A stretch of 64,000 nt of DNA from Halalkalicoccus tibetensis. GTDB lineage: Archaea > Halobacteriota > Halobacteria > Halobacteriales > Halalkalicoccaceae. Below are positions 46,058 through 53,567 of this stretch, piece by piece; the stretch's first letter is position 1; every line of letters starts with the position of its first letter. Both the position numbers and the translations under genes were made by a program. The notes below the pieces were generated by a model. That model did no database searches. It was given only the letters and a program-made list of their open reading frames with translations, and was not told the origin of the DNA. Location of the stretch: assembly GCF_037996645.1 (NCBI RefSeq), contig NZ_JBBMXV010000002.1:124001-188000 (forward strand), in the 5' to 3' direction.

Positions 46058-46620
46058 ATGTATGCAGCGGGCAGGGGGAGGGAGCCACAGTCGTTCGACC
46101 GGGTGCTCTCCTCGATGTGTACGGAGCCCCATCCCGCGGCCCGGCGGGCCGCCGAGCGATACCTCGCGACCAACCCCGGCGACCCGGCGAGCTACCCGCG
46201 GTCGCAGACCTCGAACGCGATGCGATCGAGTATTTCGGGGAGATCGCCGGGCTCGACGATCCCCACGGCTACGTCGCCAGCGGCGGCACCGAGGCGAACG
46301 TCCAGGCGGTGCGCGCCGCGAGCACGGTCGCCGCCTGCGAGGCGCTGTGACCCGAGGGCTACCACGAGAACTACGAGCGCGCCCGGGCGAACGCCGAGTG
46401 GCTGGCGGGCGAGCTCGGGGCGCGCGGATTTTCGGTCGTCGAGCCCGAGCTCCCGATCGTCGCCGTCGAGCTCCCCCGGGAGCTCTTCGGGGCGCTTCGC
46501 GACGACGGGTGGCGGATCTCGCGGACCGGCCGGGGGGAGCTGCGGATCGTCTGTATGTCCCACGTCACCCGAGCGACCCTCGAGGCGTTCCTCGCGGCGC
46601 TCGGGAGTCACCGCAGCTAA
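46058..46620 (+). pseudogene. mfnA: Degraded mfnA-type PLP decarboxylase
   Basis: Remnant of an archaeal L-tyrosine/L-aspartate decarboxylase (MfnA, normally about 350 residues). Frame 1 gives [19 protein letters not shown] to GDPASYP (46058-46197). One G appears to be missing near 46198, and the next frame continues [30 protein letters not shown] (split here) and [10 protein letters not shown]. The codon TGA at 46348 then interrupts, and the same frame resumes with the C-terminal part [20 protein letters not shown] to SHRS. About 160 residues in the middle, with the PLP-binding lysine, are absent. It cannot be active. Confidence 0.88.
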
Positions 46621-46645
46621 ACCGGTGGAGTCGGTATGGACGGAC

Positions 46646-47035
46646 ATGTACGACATCATCGTCGGGGTGGACACGGACGCCGAACGGGCGGTCGCACAGG
46701 CCGAGGCGATCGCGGAGCTACCGGGAGGCGACGAGATCCGCGCGATCCTGATCCACGTCTTCGACGACGAGGACGGCGACGTGGAGTCGCTCGGGGCGAT
46801 CAACGAGGCACGGAGGATCCTCGAGGAGGCGGGCGTCGAGGTCGAGACCGAGGGGATCGTCGGCGACCCGGCGATAGCGATCCTCGACTCGGCCGAGCGC
46901 CACGACGCCGACTGCATCTGCGTCGCCGGCCGCGAGCGAAGCCCGGCGGGCAAGGCGATCTTCGGCAGCGTCACCCAGGACGTCGTCATCGGGGCGGAGC
47001 GGCCGACGCTGGTCTGTAGCGCCGAGGGCGAGTGA
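46646..47035 (+). CDS. Universal stress protein (UspA family)
   Basis: A 129-residue single-domain UspA protein. It opens with the family strand [15 protein letters not shown]; the ATP-binding region [37 protein letters not shown] (quoted in part: [17 protein letters not shown]) has the G-2x-G-9x-G(S/T)-like arrangement in altered form. Such proteins bind ATP or nucleotides and help in stress survival; targets are unknown. It starts 25 bases after the end of the broken mfnA. The next 135 bases before metG contain no gene. Confidence 0.88.
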   Translation: MYDIIVGVDTDAERAVAQAEAIAELPGGDEIRAILIHVFDDEDGDVESLGAINEARRILEEAGVEVETEGIVGDPAIAILDSAERHDADCICVAGRERSPAGKAIFGSVTQDVVIGAERPTLVCSAEGE

Positions 47036-47170
47036 CACGACGGGCAGAGTGGGCGGGACACGGTCACCGTCGGATCGGACGTCCCGTGAGGGGCGACGGG
47101 CGGTGGTCTCGCGAGCAGGCTGTGAACCGAAACCGGCGGGTTTAGGAGCCGCGACGAGCCAGAACCACGC

Positions 47171-49243
47171 ATGAGCCACGACGACTATCCGACGGACCAT
47201 CCCGCGGTGGTCACCTGCGGACTGCCGTACGCCAACGGCGACCTGCACATCGGCCACCTGCGGACCTACGTCAGCGGCGACACCCTCGCACGCTCGCTGC
47301 GGCGGGTCGGCCAGGAGACCGCGTTCGTCTCCGGGTCGGACATGCACGGGACGCCCGTCGCGGTCAACGCCGAGAAGCAGGGAATCTCCCCCGAGGAGTT
47401 CGCGCTGGAGTACCACGAGAAGTACGCGGCGACGTTCCCGGAGTTCGGCGTCGAGTTCGACAACTACGGCCACACCCACGACGAGACCAACACCGAACTC
47501 ACCCGGGAGTTCGTCCGCGAGTGGATCGACGAGGGCCACGTCTACGAGAAGGAGATCCAGGTCGCCTGGGACCCCGAGGTCGACCAGCCCCTCCCCGACA
47601 GATACGTCGAGGGGACCTGTCCTTACTGCGGGGAGAAGGCCCGCGGCGACGAGTGCGACGAGGGCTGTCAGCGCCACCTCGAGCCCGGCGAGATCGAGGA
47701 CCCCACGAGCACCCTCACCGGGAACCCCGCGGAGTACCGCGCCCGCGAGCACGAGTTTCTCCGGCTGTCCGACTTCCAGGAGTACCTGAAGGGCTTTCTC
47801 GGGCGCTTGGAGGGAACGAGCAACGCCCGCAACCAGCCCAAGGAGTGGGTCGAGGGCGAGCTCCAGGACCTCTGTATCACCCGCGACATGGACTGGGGGA
47901 TCGACTATCCGGGCGAGGGCAAGGAGGACCTCGTGCTCTACGTCTGGGTCGATGCGCCCATCGAATACGTCGCGAGCACCAAACAGTACTCCGAACGGGT
48001 CGGCGCTGAGGAGTTCGACTGGGCCGAGCCGTGGAAGGAGGGCGAGGGCGAGCTGATCCACGTCATCGGCCGAGACATCATCCAGCACCACACCGTCTTC
48101 TGGCCCGCGATGCTGCGCGGAGCGGGCTACAACGAGCCCCGGGCGGTGATGGCGAGCGGGTTCGTCAACCTCGACGGGAAGGCCTTCTCCACGAGCCGGA
48201 ACCGGGCGATCTGGGCCGACGACTACCTCGAGGAGGGGTTCGACCCCGACTTGCTCAGATACTACCTCGTCACCACCGGCGGCTTCCAGCAGGACATCGA
48301 CTTCTCCTGGGAGCGCTTCCAGGAGCGGGTCAACGGCGAGCTGGTGGGTAACTTCGGGAACTTCGTCTACCGTTCGTTACTGTTTGCCCACCGGAACTTC
48401 GACGGGACCCCCGAGGCGGACGTCAGCGAGGAGGTGCTCGCGGAGATCAACGACGCGATGGGCGAGTTCCGCGAGGGGCTCAACGACTACGCGCTTCGCG
48501 AGGCGGTCCAGGCGGGGATCCGCCTGTCGCGCTTCGGCAACGAGTACATCCAGCGCAACGAGCCCTGGAAGCTCGTCGACGAGGACGAGGAGCGCGCGGC
48601 AGGGGTCATCCGCGACTGCGTCCAGCTCGCGAAGGCCACGGCGGTCCTCCTCGAGCCGATCCTCCCGCACGCCGCCGAACGCCTCTGGGGGCAGCTCGGC
48701 GAGGAGGGGTCGGTTCACGGGGCTCGACTGAAGGACTGTCTCGAAGCCACTCCAGAAGAGTTCAGCGAGCCCGAAGCCCTCTTCGAGAAGGTCGAGGACG
48801 ACCGGGTCGAGACGCTCAACGAGAAGCTCGCCGAACGCGTCGACGCCGCGAGCGCGGAAAGCGAGGGCGACGGGGACGGAGACGACGAGAGCGCGGAGGC
48901 GACGGGCCTCGAACCGGTCAGTGAAGAACGGATCGGCTTCGAGGAGTTCCAGGAGCTCGACATCCGCATCGGCGAGGTCGAGCTCGCGGAGGGCATCGAG
49001 GGCGCGGACGATCTCGCGCGTCTTGAGGTGGACATCGGCGTCGAGACGCGCCAGATCGTCGCCGGGATCAAGCGGCTGCACGACCTCGAGAGCCTGCCCG
49101 GCACGCGGGTGGTGATCCTCGCCAATCTGGAGCCCGCGGAGCTGTTCGGCGTCGAAAGCAACGGAATGCTGCTCGCGGCGGGCGAGGACGCGGACCTGCT
49201 GACGACGCTCGGCGACAGCGAGCCAGGGACGAAGGTCAGGTGA
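47171..49243 (+). CDS. metG: Methionine-tRNA ligase
   Basis: A 690-residue class I aminoacyl-tRNA synthetase. The HIGH motif is DLHIGHLRTYV near residue 25. The zinc-binding insert contains CPYCGEKARGDECDEGCQRH around residues 150-170. The KMSKS-equivalent loop reads GKAFSTSRNRAIW, with lysine shifted as in several archaeal enzymes. The C-terminal 110 residues are an EMAPII/Trbp111-like tRNA-binding OB domain (EFQELDIRIGEVELAEGIEG and on to ESNGMLLAA), joined by an acidic linker. The ORF is complete and follows a gene-free gap. Confidence 0.95.
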   Translation: MSHDDYPTDHPAVVTCGLPYANGDLHIGHLRTYVSGDTLARSLRRVGQETAFVSGSDMHGTPVAVNAEKQGISPEEFALEYHEKYAATFPEFGVEFDNYGHTHDETNTELTREFVREWIDEGHVYEKEIQVAWDPEVDQPLPDRYVEGTCPYCGEKARGDECDEGCQRHLEPGEIEDPTSTLTGNPAEYRAREHEFLRLSDFQEYLKGFLGRLEGTSNARNQPKEWVEGELQDLCITRDMDWGIDYPGEGKEDLVLYVWVDAPIEYVASTKQYSERVGAEEFDWAEPWKEGEGELIHVIGRDIIQHHTVFWPAMLRGAGYNEPRAVMASGFVNLDGKAFSTSRNRAIWADDYLEEGFDPDLLRYYLVTTGGFQQDIDFSWERFQERVNGELVGNFGNFVYRSLLFAHRNFDGTPEADVSEEVLAEINDAMGEFREGLNDYALREAVQAGIRLSRFGNEYIQRNEPWKLVDEDEERAAGVIRDCVQLAKATAVLLEPILPHAAERLWGQLGEEGSVHGARLKDCLEATPEEFSEPEALFEKVEDDRVETLNEKLAERVDAASAESEGDGDGDDESAEATGLEPVSEERIGFEEFQELDIRIGEVELAEGIEGADDLARLEVDIGVETRQIVAGIKRLHDLESLPGTRVVILANLEPAELFGVESNGMLLAAGEDADLLTTLGDSEPGTKVR

Positions 49244-49277
49244 CGTGATAGTATCCGACGAAGACTGTTGGTGAATC

Positions 49278-49766
49278 ATGTGTGACTGTCCCCCGCGGAT
49301 CACCGATCTATCTTCACTGGAGGCGGAGAACTTCAAATTCAGGAACACGCAGTTCTTGACCGGGGACACCCATTATGATATACAAGCCCACGAGACCCGA
49401 CAGAGTCTTCGGCATGATATATGGGCTGTCCGGAATGGTGACATTCGTTGAATCTTAGATGAATTCCCGACTGACGAACCGGTCGTTGATCAGTGTGCGC
49501 TCTGGATGCATTCCGTCGTCGGAAAGCATTTCTTCCCCGATGCCAACCACCGAACGGCAATCGCACTGCTCAGGCGACTACTCCGCGACAATGGGATCGA
49601 TCCTGGCGACTGGTCGAGTGAGAGGACGAAAGCGGCGCGAGATGAATCCCATGAAGTGCGTGGGGAACTCCCACAGATCCGATTCGATACCATGTTCGAA
49701 CGGGATGCCCTCTATGACGTCTGGGAGAGTTACTTCGAGGACGTGTTAGACGTAGACGGCTGCTAA
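49278..49766 (+). pseudogene. Fic/Doc-family gene interrupted by an in-frame TGA
   Basis: One continuous frame encodes a Fic-fold protein except for a TGA at 49449-49451 (codon 58). Before the stop: a start MCDCPPRITDLSSLEAENF and QSLRHDIWAVRNGDIR. After it: ILDEFPTDEPVVDQCALWM, then HSVVGKHFFPDANHRTAIAL, the Fic/Doc active-site motif HxFxDANxR with the lysine of Doc replaced by histidine. The C-terminus is FEDVLDVDGC. A shorter product from the ATG at 49506 would keep the motif but lack the N-terminal half. The region has lower GC than its surroundings, a sign of transfer. Confidence 0.8.
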
Positions 49767-49771
49767 ATGAA

Positions 49772-49864
49772 CTACTCGTCGTCGCTCTCGTCGGCTAGCG
49801 CAGCATACAGGTCGTGGTTCTCTTCCACGTCCTTCGCCATGTCACGCTCGGATTCCCAGTTCAT
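49772..49864 (-). CDS. 30-residue ORF next to the broken Fic/Doc gene
   Basis: A tiny ORF with a perfect GGAGGT directly before its ATG at 49864, one of the best Shine-Dalgarno matches in the window. It encodes MNWESERDMAKDVEENHDLY followed by AALADESDDE, an acidic amphipathic helix. It faces the Fic/Doc remnant tail to tail with a 5-base gap. Its centre (DVEENHDLYAALADE) resembles the tail of the 45-residue ORF at 24462 (DIDDHEELYEELARE), which is coupled to an intact doc. Family unknown. The next 228 bases (to 50092) hold no gene. Confidence 0.5.
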   Translation of the reverse strand: MNWESERDMAKDVEENHDLYAALADESDDE

Positions 49865-50092
49865 ACCTCCAGTATCAGTTGGAACGGTATTAGCTGTTCT
49901 GGTGATAGTCTGTCCGGAGAGTACGATCGGCCTACGCCTGCCTTCGCTGGAGGTTTCGAGGGATTGATCGTCGGAAAGTCTGATCACAGAAGGGTCCGAT
50001 CCGATCGGACCCCCCGAACCGATCGGCACGAAGAATATGCTGATAGGTCAGCATGCTTAGTGTTTTTCTACTTCTGCAGCGTAGGTATCCCC

Positions 50093-50434
50093 GTGACTGA
50101 AACCACGGCTTCGGAGGTCGACACTTCGTTTCGGGTCTTCCCCCTCCTGACGATGGTGGTCGGGGCGGTGATCGTCGGGTTGGGGCTGTTGATCCTCCCC
50201 GGATCGGCGTTGGGGGGACTCCATATCGCGGCTATCGGGCTCTCGCTGTTCCTCTCCGGGACGGTCGCGACGACGTGGGCTGCCGTCCGTTTCGACCTCT
50301 CGCCGGCGGACCAACGCAGATGGACGCTGGCGTTCGCGGTAGTGGCCGGGGTCCTGCTGGTCCTGTTCATCGTCCTCAACTGGGCGACGTTCGAGGGCGG
50401 GGAGTTCGAGAGCGGAGGCTCAGGAAACGGTTGA
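50093..50434 (+). CDS. Small three-segment membrane protein
   Basis: A 113-residue hypothetical membrane protein starting with GTG. Hydrophobic segments are at about residues 17-37 (LLTMVVGAVIVGLGLLILPG), 40-60 (GGLHIAAIGLSLFLSGTVAT) and 75-97 (WTLAFAVVAGVLLVLFIVLN). A glycine-rich tail ends the protein. No family is recognised. The start is not certain, because the frame is open for 90 codons upstream, but those codons do not look protein-like. Confidence 0.65.
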   Translation: MTETTASEVDTSFRVFPLLTMVVGAVIVGLGLLILPGSALGGLHIAAIGLSLFLSGTVATTWAAVRFDLSPADQRRWTLAFAVVAGVLLVLFIVLNWATFEGGEFESGGSGNG

Positions 50435-50474
50435 GCTGCTGTAAGGGGAATCGAGTGCTGGTTCTCGCGTGGAG

Positions 50475-50762
50475 TCAGCGATCCCCGACGAGGTCGGCGA
50501 AGTGATCGGTATCGGTGGCCTCCATCGTCTGCATGTCGAGCCCGTAGCCCTGGATCGTGAGGGCGGCCTGGACCGCGCTGTCGCGATCGGGCGCCTCGAA
50601 GACGACGATGAAGTCGTACTCGCCGAGGACGGCGTACGACTCCTCGATGCGCACGTCGAAGCGTTCGAGCTCGGTGCGGATCTCGCCCCACAGCGAGGCC
50701 AGCTCCTGGACGTTCTGGAACTCCCGGTCCTCCACGTCGACGAGTCCGGCGTACGTCGGCAT
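50475..50762 (-). CDS. GYD domain protein
   Basis: A 95-residue dimeric alpha/beta-barrel-like protein matching the GYD family (PF08734). The start MPTYAGLVDVEDREFQNVQE, the middle RIEESYAVLGEYDFIVVFEAP (split) with the GxYD-like turn, and SAVQAALTIQGYGLDMQTME all fit. The function of the family is unknown; related ferredoxin-like dimers act as small regulators or metabolic enzymes. The ATG at 50762 fits the family start. It is divergent from pyk, 105 bases away. Confidence 0.87.
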   Translation of the reverse strand: MPTYAGLVDVEDREFQNVQELASLWGEIRTELERFDVRIEESYAVLGEYDFIVVFEAPDRDSAVQAALTIQGYGLDMQTMEATDTDHFADLVGDR

Positions 50763-50836
50763 GGTCCGGCGTTTGTGATCGTGCCCCAAAGTCGTTCGGC
50801 CGGCGAGGACTCACTCGCGGGCGAACTAACCGTTGG

Positions 50837-50843
50837 GCTTTTT
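50837..50843 (+). promoter_or_regulatory. TATA-like box of pyk
   Basis: GCTTTTT is centred about 28 bases before the pyk ATG at 50868, with little other AT-rich sequence nearby. Confidence 0.45.
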
Positions 50844-50867
50844 GCCGGTTTGCCGTCTACCCCCTGT

Positions 50868-52652
50868 ATGAGAAACGCGAAGATCGTCTGTACGCTGGGG
50901 CCGGCCTCCGACGACCGGCGCACGATCCGCGAGCTCGCGGACGCGGGCATGTCGGTCGCGCGGCTCAACGCGAGCCACGGCAACCTCGAGGACCGCGCGG
51001 AGCTGATCGAGCGCGTCAAAGGGGTCGACGACGGTTCCGAGAAGCCCGTCGCGACGATGCTCGACACGAAGGGACCGGAGATCCGCACCGCGCCCCTCGA
51101 GGAGCCGATCGAGCTCGAGGCGGGCTCGACGGTCCGGTTCGTCGAGGGCGACGAGGCCACCCCGGAGGAGGTCGGCCTCTCGATCCCCATCACGGGTGTC
51201 GAGCCCGGCGACACCGTGCTGCTCGACGACGGTCGGATCGAGACGACCGTCGAGGGCGTCGAGGGCGATGCCGTCGTGGCCCGCGTCGAGAGCGGCGGCC
51301 CGCTCCCGGGCCGGAAGGGCGTCAACGTCCCCGGCGTCGAGCTCGACCTCGACGTCGTCACCGAGAAGGACCGCCGGGACCTACAGCTCGCCGCCGAGAA
51401 GGGCGCCGATTTCGTCGCGGCCTCGTTCGTCCGGGACGCCGAGGACGTCCACGAGGTCGGCGCGACGATCGAGGAGTTCGGCGAGCCGATCCCCATCGTC
51501 TCGAAGATCGAGCGCGCGGGGGCCGTCGAGAACCTCGAGGAGATCATCGACGCCTCCTACGGCATCATGGTCGCCCGCGGGGACCTAGGCGTCGAGTGTC
51601 CGATGGAGGACGTCCCGATGATCCAGAAGCGCATCATCCACAAATGTCGGGACGCGGGCGTGCCCGTCATCACCGCCACCGAGATGCTCGACTCGATGGT
51701 CCACTCCCGACGGCCGACCCGCGCGGAGGCCTCCGACGTCGCGAACGCGGTGCTGGACGGCACCGACGCCGTGATGCTCTCGGGCGAGACGGCGATCGGC
51801 GATCACCCCGTCCGGGTCGTCGACGCGATGGACAGCATCGTCCGCGAGGTCGAGCGAAGCGACGAGTACGACGAGCTGCGCGAACAGCGCGTTCCGGGCC
51901 CGAGCGACTCGCGTACGGAGGGGCTGGCACGGGCGGCGCGTTATCTCGCGCGGGACCTCGACGCCAGCGCCGTCGTCGCGGCGAGCGAGTCGGGTTACAC
52001 CGCCCGGAAGATGGCGAAGTATCGCCCGGGCGTGCCGGTCGTCGCCTCGACGCCCACCGAGCACGTACGCCGCCAGCTCGCGCTGTCGTGGGGCGTCAAC
52101 GCCCAGTACGCCCCCTTCACCGACCAAGGGACGAACGACGTGATCGAGAACGCCGTCAGCGCCGCGCTCGACTCGGGGGTCGCCGAGAGCGGCGACACCG
52201 TCGTCGTGCTCTCGGGGATGATGACCGAGATCGAGGGTGCGGGTACGACCAACATGCTGAAGGTCCACGTCGCCGCCGAGACCGTCGAGACGGGCACCGG
52301 CGTCGTCTCCGGGCGGGCGAGCGGCCCGGTGGTCACGGTCGCCGACGGCGATCTCTCGGGGATCGAGCCCGGGTCGGTCGTCGCGCTGCCCGAGGGGTTC
52401 GACGCGGAGTTCACGGGCGACCTCTCGGCGGTCGGCGCGATCGTCGACGCGCGCTCTGGGATGACGGGCTATCCCGCGATGGTCGCCCGCGAGGTCGGGC
52501 TTCCGATGGTCAGCGGTGCCGACCTGACCGGCGTGCCCGACGGGACGGTCGTCACCGTCGACGCCGAGCGGGGCGTGATCTACGAGGGCGAACTCGCGAG
52601 CCCCGACGAGCGCCGCGAGACGGACGTCCCGCGACGAACGGGGTCCGAGTGA
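50868..52652 (+). CDS. pyk: Pyruvate kinase with C-terminal swivel-type domain
   Basis: A 594-residue enzyme converting phosphoenolpyruvate and ADP to pyruvate and ATP. The N-terminus RNAKIVCTLGPASDDRRT and MSVARLNASHGN carry substrate residues; the signature region KIERAGAVENLEEI with EIIDASYGIMVARGDLGVE is intact, as is MLDSMVHSRRPTRAEASDVA. After the normal C-terminal domain (ends about 470), some 120 extra residues resemble the PEP-utilising swivel domain. There GMTGYPA has Tyr535 where PpsA in this window has the phosphorylated histidine of GMTSHAA, so this domain cannot be phosphorylated in the same way. Confidence 0.95.
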   Translation: MRNAKIVCTLGPASDDRRTIRELADAGMSVARLNASHGNLEDRAELIERVKGVDDGSEKPVATMLDTKGPEIRTAPLEEPIELEAGSTVRFVEGDEATPEEVGLSIPITGVEPGDTVLLDDGRIETTVEGVEGDAVVARVESGGPLPGRKGVNVPGVELDLDVVTEKDRRDLQLAAEKGADFVAASFVRDAEDVHEVGATIEEFGEPIPIVSKIERAGAVENLEEIIDASYGIMVARGDLGVECPMEDVPMIQKRIIHKCRDAGVPVITATEMLDSMVHSRRPTRAEASDVANAVLDGTDAVMLSGETAIGDHPVRVVDAMDSIVREVERSDEYDELREQRVPGPSDSRTEGLARAARYLARDLDASAVVAASESGYTARKMAKYRPGVPVVASTPTEHVRRQLALSWGVNAQYAPFTDQGTNDVIENAVSAALDSGVAESGDTVVVLSGMMTEIEGAGTTNMLKVHVAAETVETGTGVVSGRASGPVVTVADGDLSGIEPGSVVALPEGFDAEFTGDLSAVGAIVDARSGMTGYPAMVAREVGLPMVSGADLTGVPDGTVVTVDAERGVIYEGELASPDERRETDVPRRTGSE

Positions 52653-52654
52653 CG

Positions 52655-52906
52655 ATGGCGGACCAGGACGGGGAGGACGAGTGGAAGTACTCGATCGACG
52701 AGGTCGGCGAGGACGCCGAAGACGCCGAGGACGGCGGGCTGCTTCCGGACGACGCTGACGGGGACGAGATCGGGGGAGCGGGAGAGGACCAACGCGTCGA
52801 CCGACGGATCGAGCCGGGTTCGCTCGACCCCGAGAACGTCCTCTTCGTCGTGCTCGGCGTGCTGATCGCGGTCGGCACGATCGCCTACGGGCTGGGATTT
52901 ATCTGA
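52655..52906 (+). CDS. Acidic protein with one C-terminal membrane segment
   Basis: An 83-residue protein. The first 60 residues are acidic and disordered (DEWKYSIDEVGEDAEDAEDG); the last 24 form one hydrophobic segment (VLFVVLGVLIAVGTIAYGLG). It resembles haloarchaeal DUF7312-type proteins as I remember them; the function is unknown. The ATG is 2 bases after the pyk stop, so it is translationally coupled to pyk. Confidence 0.78.
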   Translation: MADQDGEDEWKYSIDEVGEDAEDAEDGGLLPDDADGDEIGGAGEDQRVDRRIEPGSLDPENVLFVVLGVLIAVGTIAYGLGFI

Positions 52907-52913
52907 TCCGGAA

Positions 52914-52921
52914 ACATTAAT
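52914..52921 (+). promoter_or_regulatory. TATA box of the nfeD gene
   Basis: ACATTAAT is centred 28 bases before the ATG at 52945 and marks a new transcript after the pyk pair. Confidence 0.55.
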
Positions 52922-52944
52922 CAGGCCGCGTCCTAACTGTTGGT

Positions 52945-53517
52945 ATGGTAGAGATCCTCGGGGAGTCGCTGCCGCTCGTGCTCCTGGTGATCGGGGTGCT
53001 CCTCACGATCGCCGAAGCCCTCGCTCCCGGTGCCCACCTGATCGTCCTCGGGGTCGCGCTCGTCGTCGCCGGGCTGGTCGGGCTGGCGCTCGGTCCCTTC
53101 ATCGGCGGCGGCGCGCTCGCGGTCGCGCTCGCGGCGACGGTGCTGTTGGTCGGGGGCGTCTCGCTGTTCGCCTACCGCGAGCTCGACCTCTACGGCGGCA
53201 AGGGGACGGGTCGGACGAGCGATTCGGCCTCGCTCAAGGGCCGAACGGGGCGGGTCACCGAGCGCGTCTCGCCCACGGGCGGCCAGATCAAGCTCACCGG
53301 CGGCGGCTTCAACCCCTACTACACCGCCCGATCGATGGAGGGGGAGATCGAGGAGGGCGAGGAGGTGTTCGTGATCGACCCCGGCGGCGGGAACGTCCTC
53401 ACCGTCGAGTCGATGGGCGCGGTCGAGGACGAGATCGACCGCGAGCTCGATCTCGGGCGGGTGACCGACGCCTCCGAGGCCGAGCTCGAGGACGGATCGG
53501 TCGAACGCGAACGGTAG
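52945..53517 (+). CDS. NfeD family membrane protein
   Basis: A 190-residue short NfeD protein (without the serine protease part). Three hydrophobic segments (about 7-25, 28-50 and 52-75) are followed by a soluble OB-fold domain: LKGRTGRVTERVSPTGGQIK, then EGEEVFVIDPGGGNVLTVE. NfeD proteins work with SPFH/stomatin partners in membrane microdomains; the SPFH gene follows 50 bases downstream, the usual pairing. The acidic C-terminal 30 residues are a haloarchaeal extension. Confidence 0.9.
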   Translation: MVEILGESLPLVLLVIGVLLTIAEALAPGAHLIVLGVALVVAGLVGLALGPFIGGGALAVALAATVLLVGGVSLFAYRELDLYGGKGTGRTSDSASLKGRTGRVTERVSPTGGQIKLTGGGFNPYYTARSMEGEIEEGEEVFVIDPGGGNVLTVESMGAVEDEIDRELDLGRVTDASEAELEDGSVERER

Positions 53518-53536
53518 GCGGCCCGATCGGGGGAAC

Positions 53537-53544
53537 CCTTTTGG
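53537..53544 (+). promoter_or_regulatory. TATA-like box of the SPFH gene
   Basis: CCTTTTGG is centred 27 bases before the ATG at 53568, so the SPFH gene may have its own leaderless transcript in addition to read-through from nfeD. Confidence 0.45.
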
Positions 53545-53567
53545 TACGTAGTTCCTAACGTCCAGCC

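Noticed and set aside
46013-47035. One long frame covering both the mfnA remnant and the UspA gene
   Set aside because: The UspA family starts at 46646; the upstream part is mfnA in the wrong frame after the frameshift, giving an arginine/serine-rich translation.
47036-47170. A tRNA or small RNA between uspA and metG
   Set aside because: No cloverleaf, no T-arm GTTCxAATC-like sequence and no paired arms of tRNA size were found.
49449-49451. Selenocysteine encoded by the TGA in the Fic/Doc gene
   Set aside because: There is no nearby selenocysteine insertion element that I can see, the position is not a known redox site, and haloarchaea are not known to use selenocysteine.
49243-50092. A full genomic island or integrated element around the Fic/Doc remnant
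   Set aside because: Lower GC is evident, but there is no integrase, tRNA target, or direct-repeat boundary; the patch is under 1 kb.
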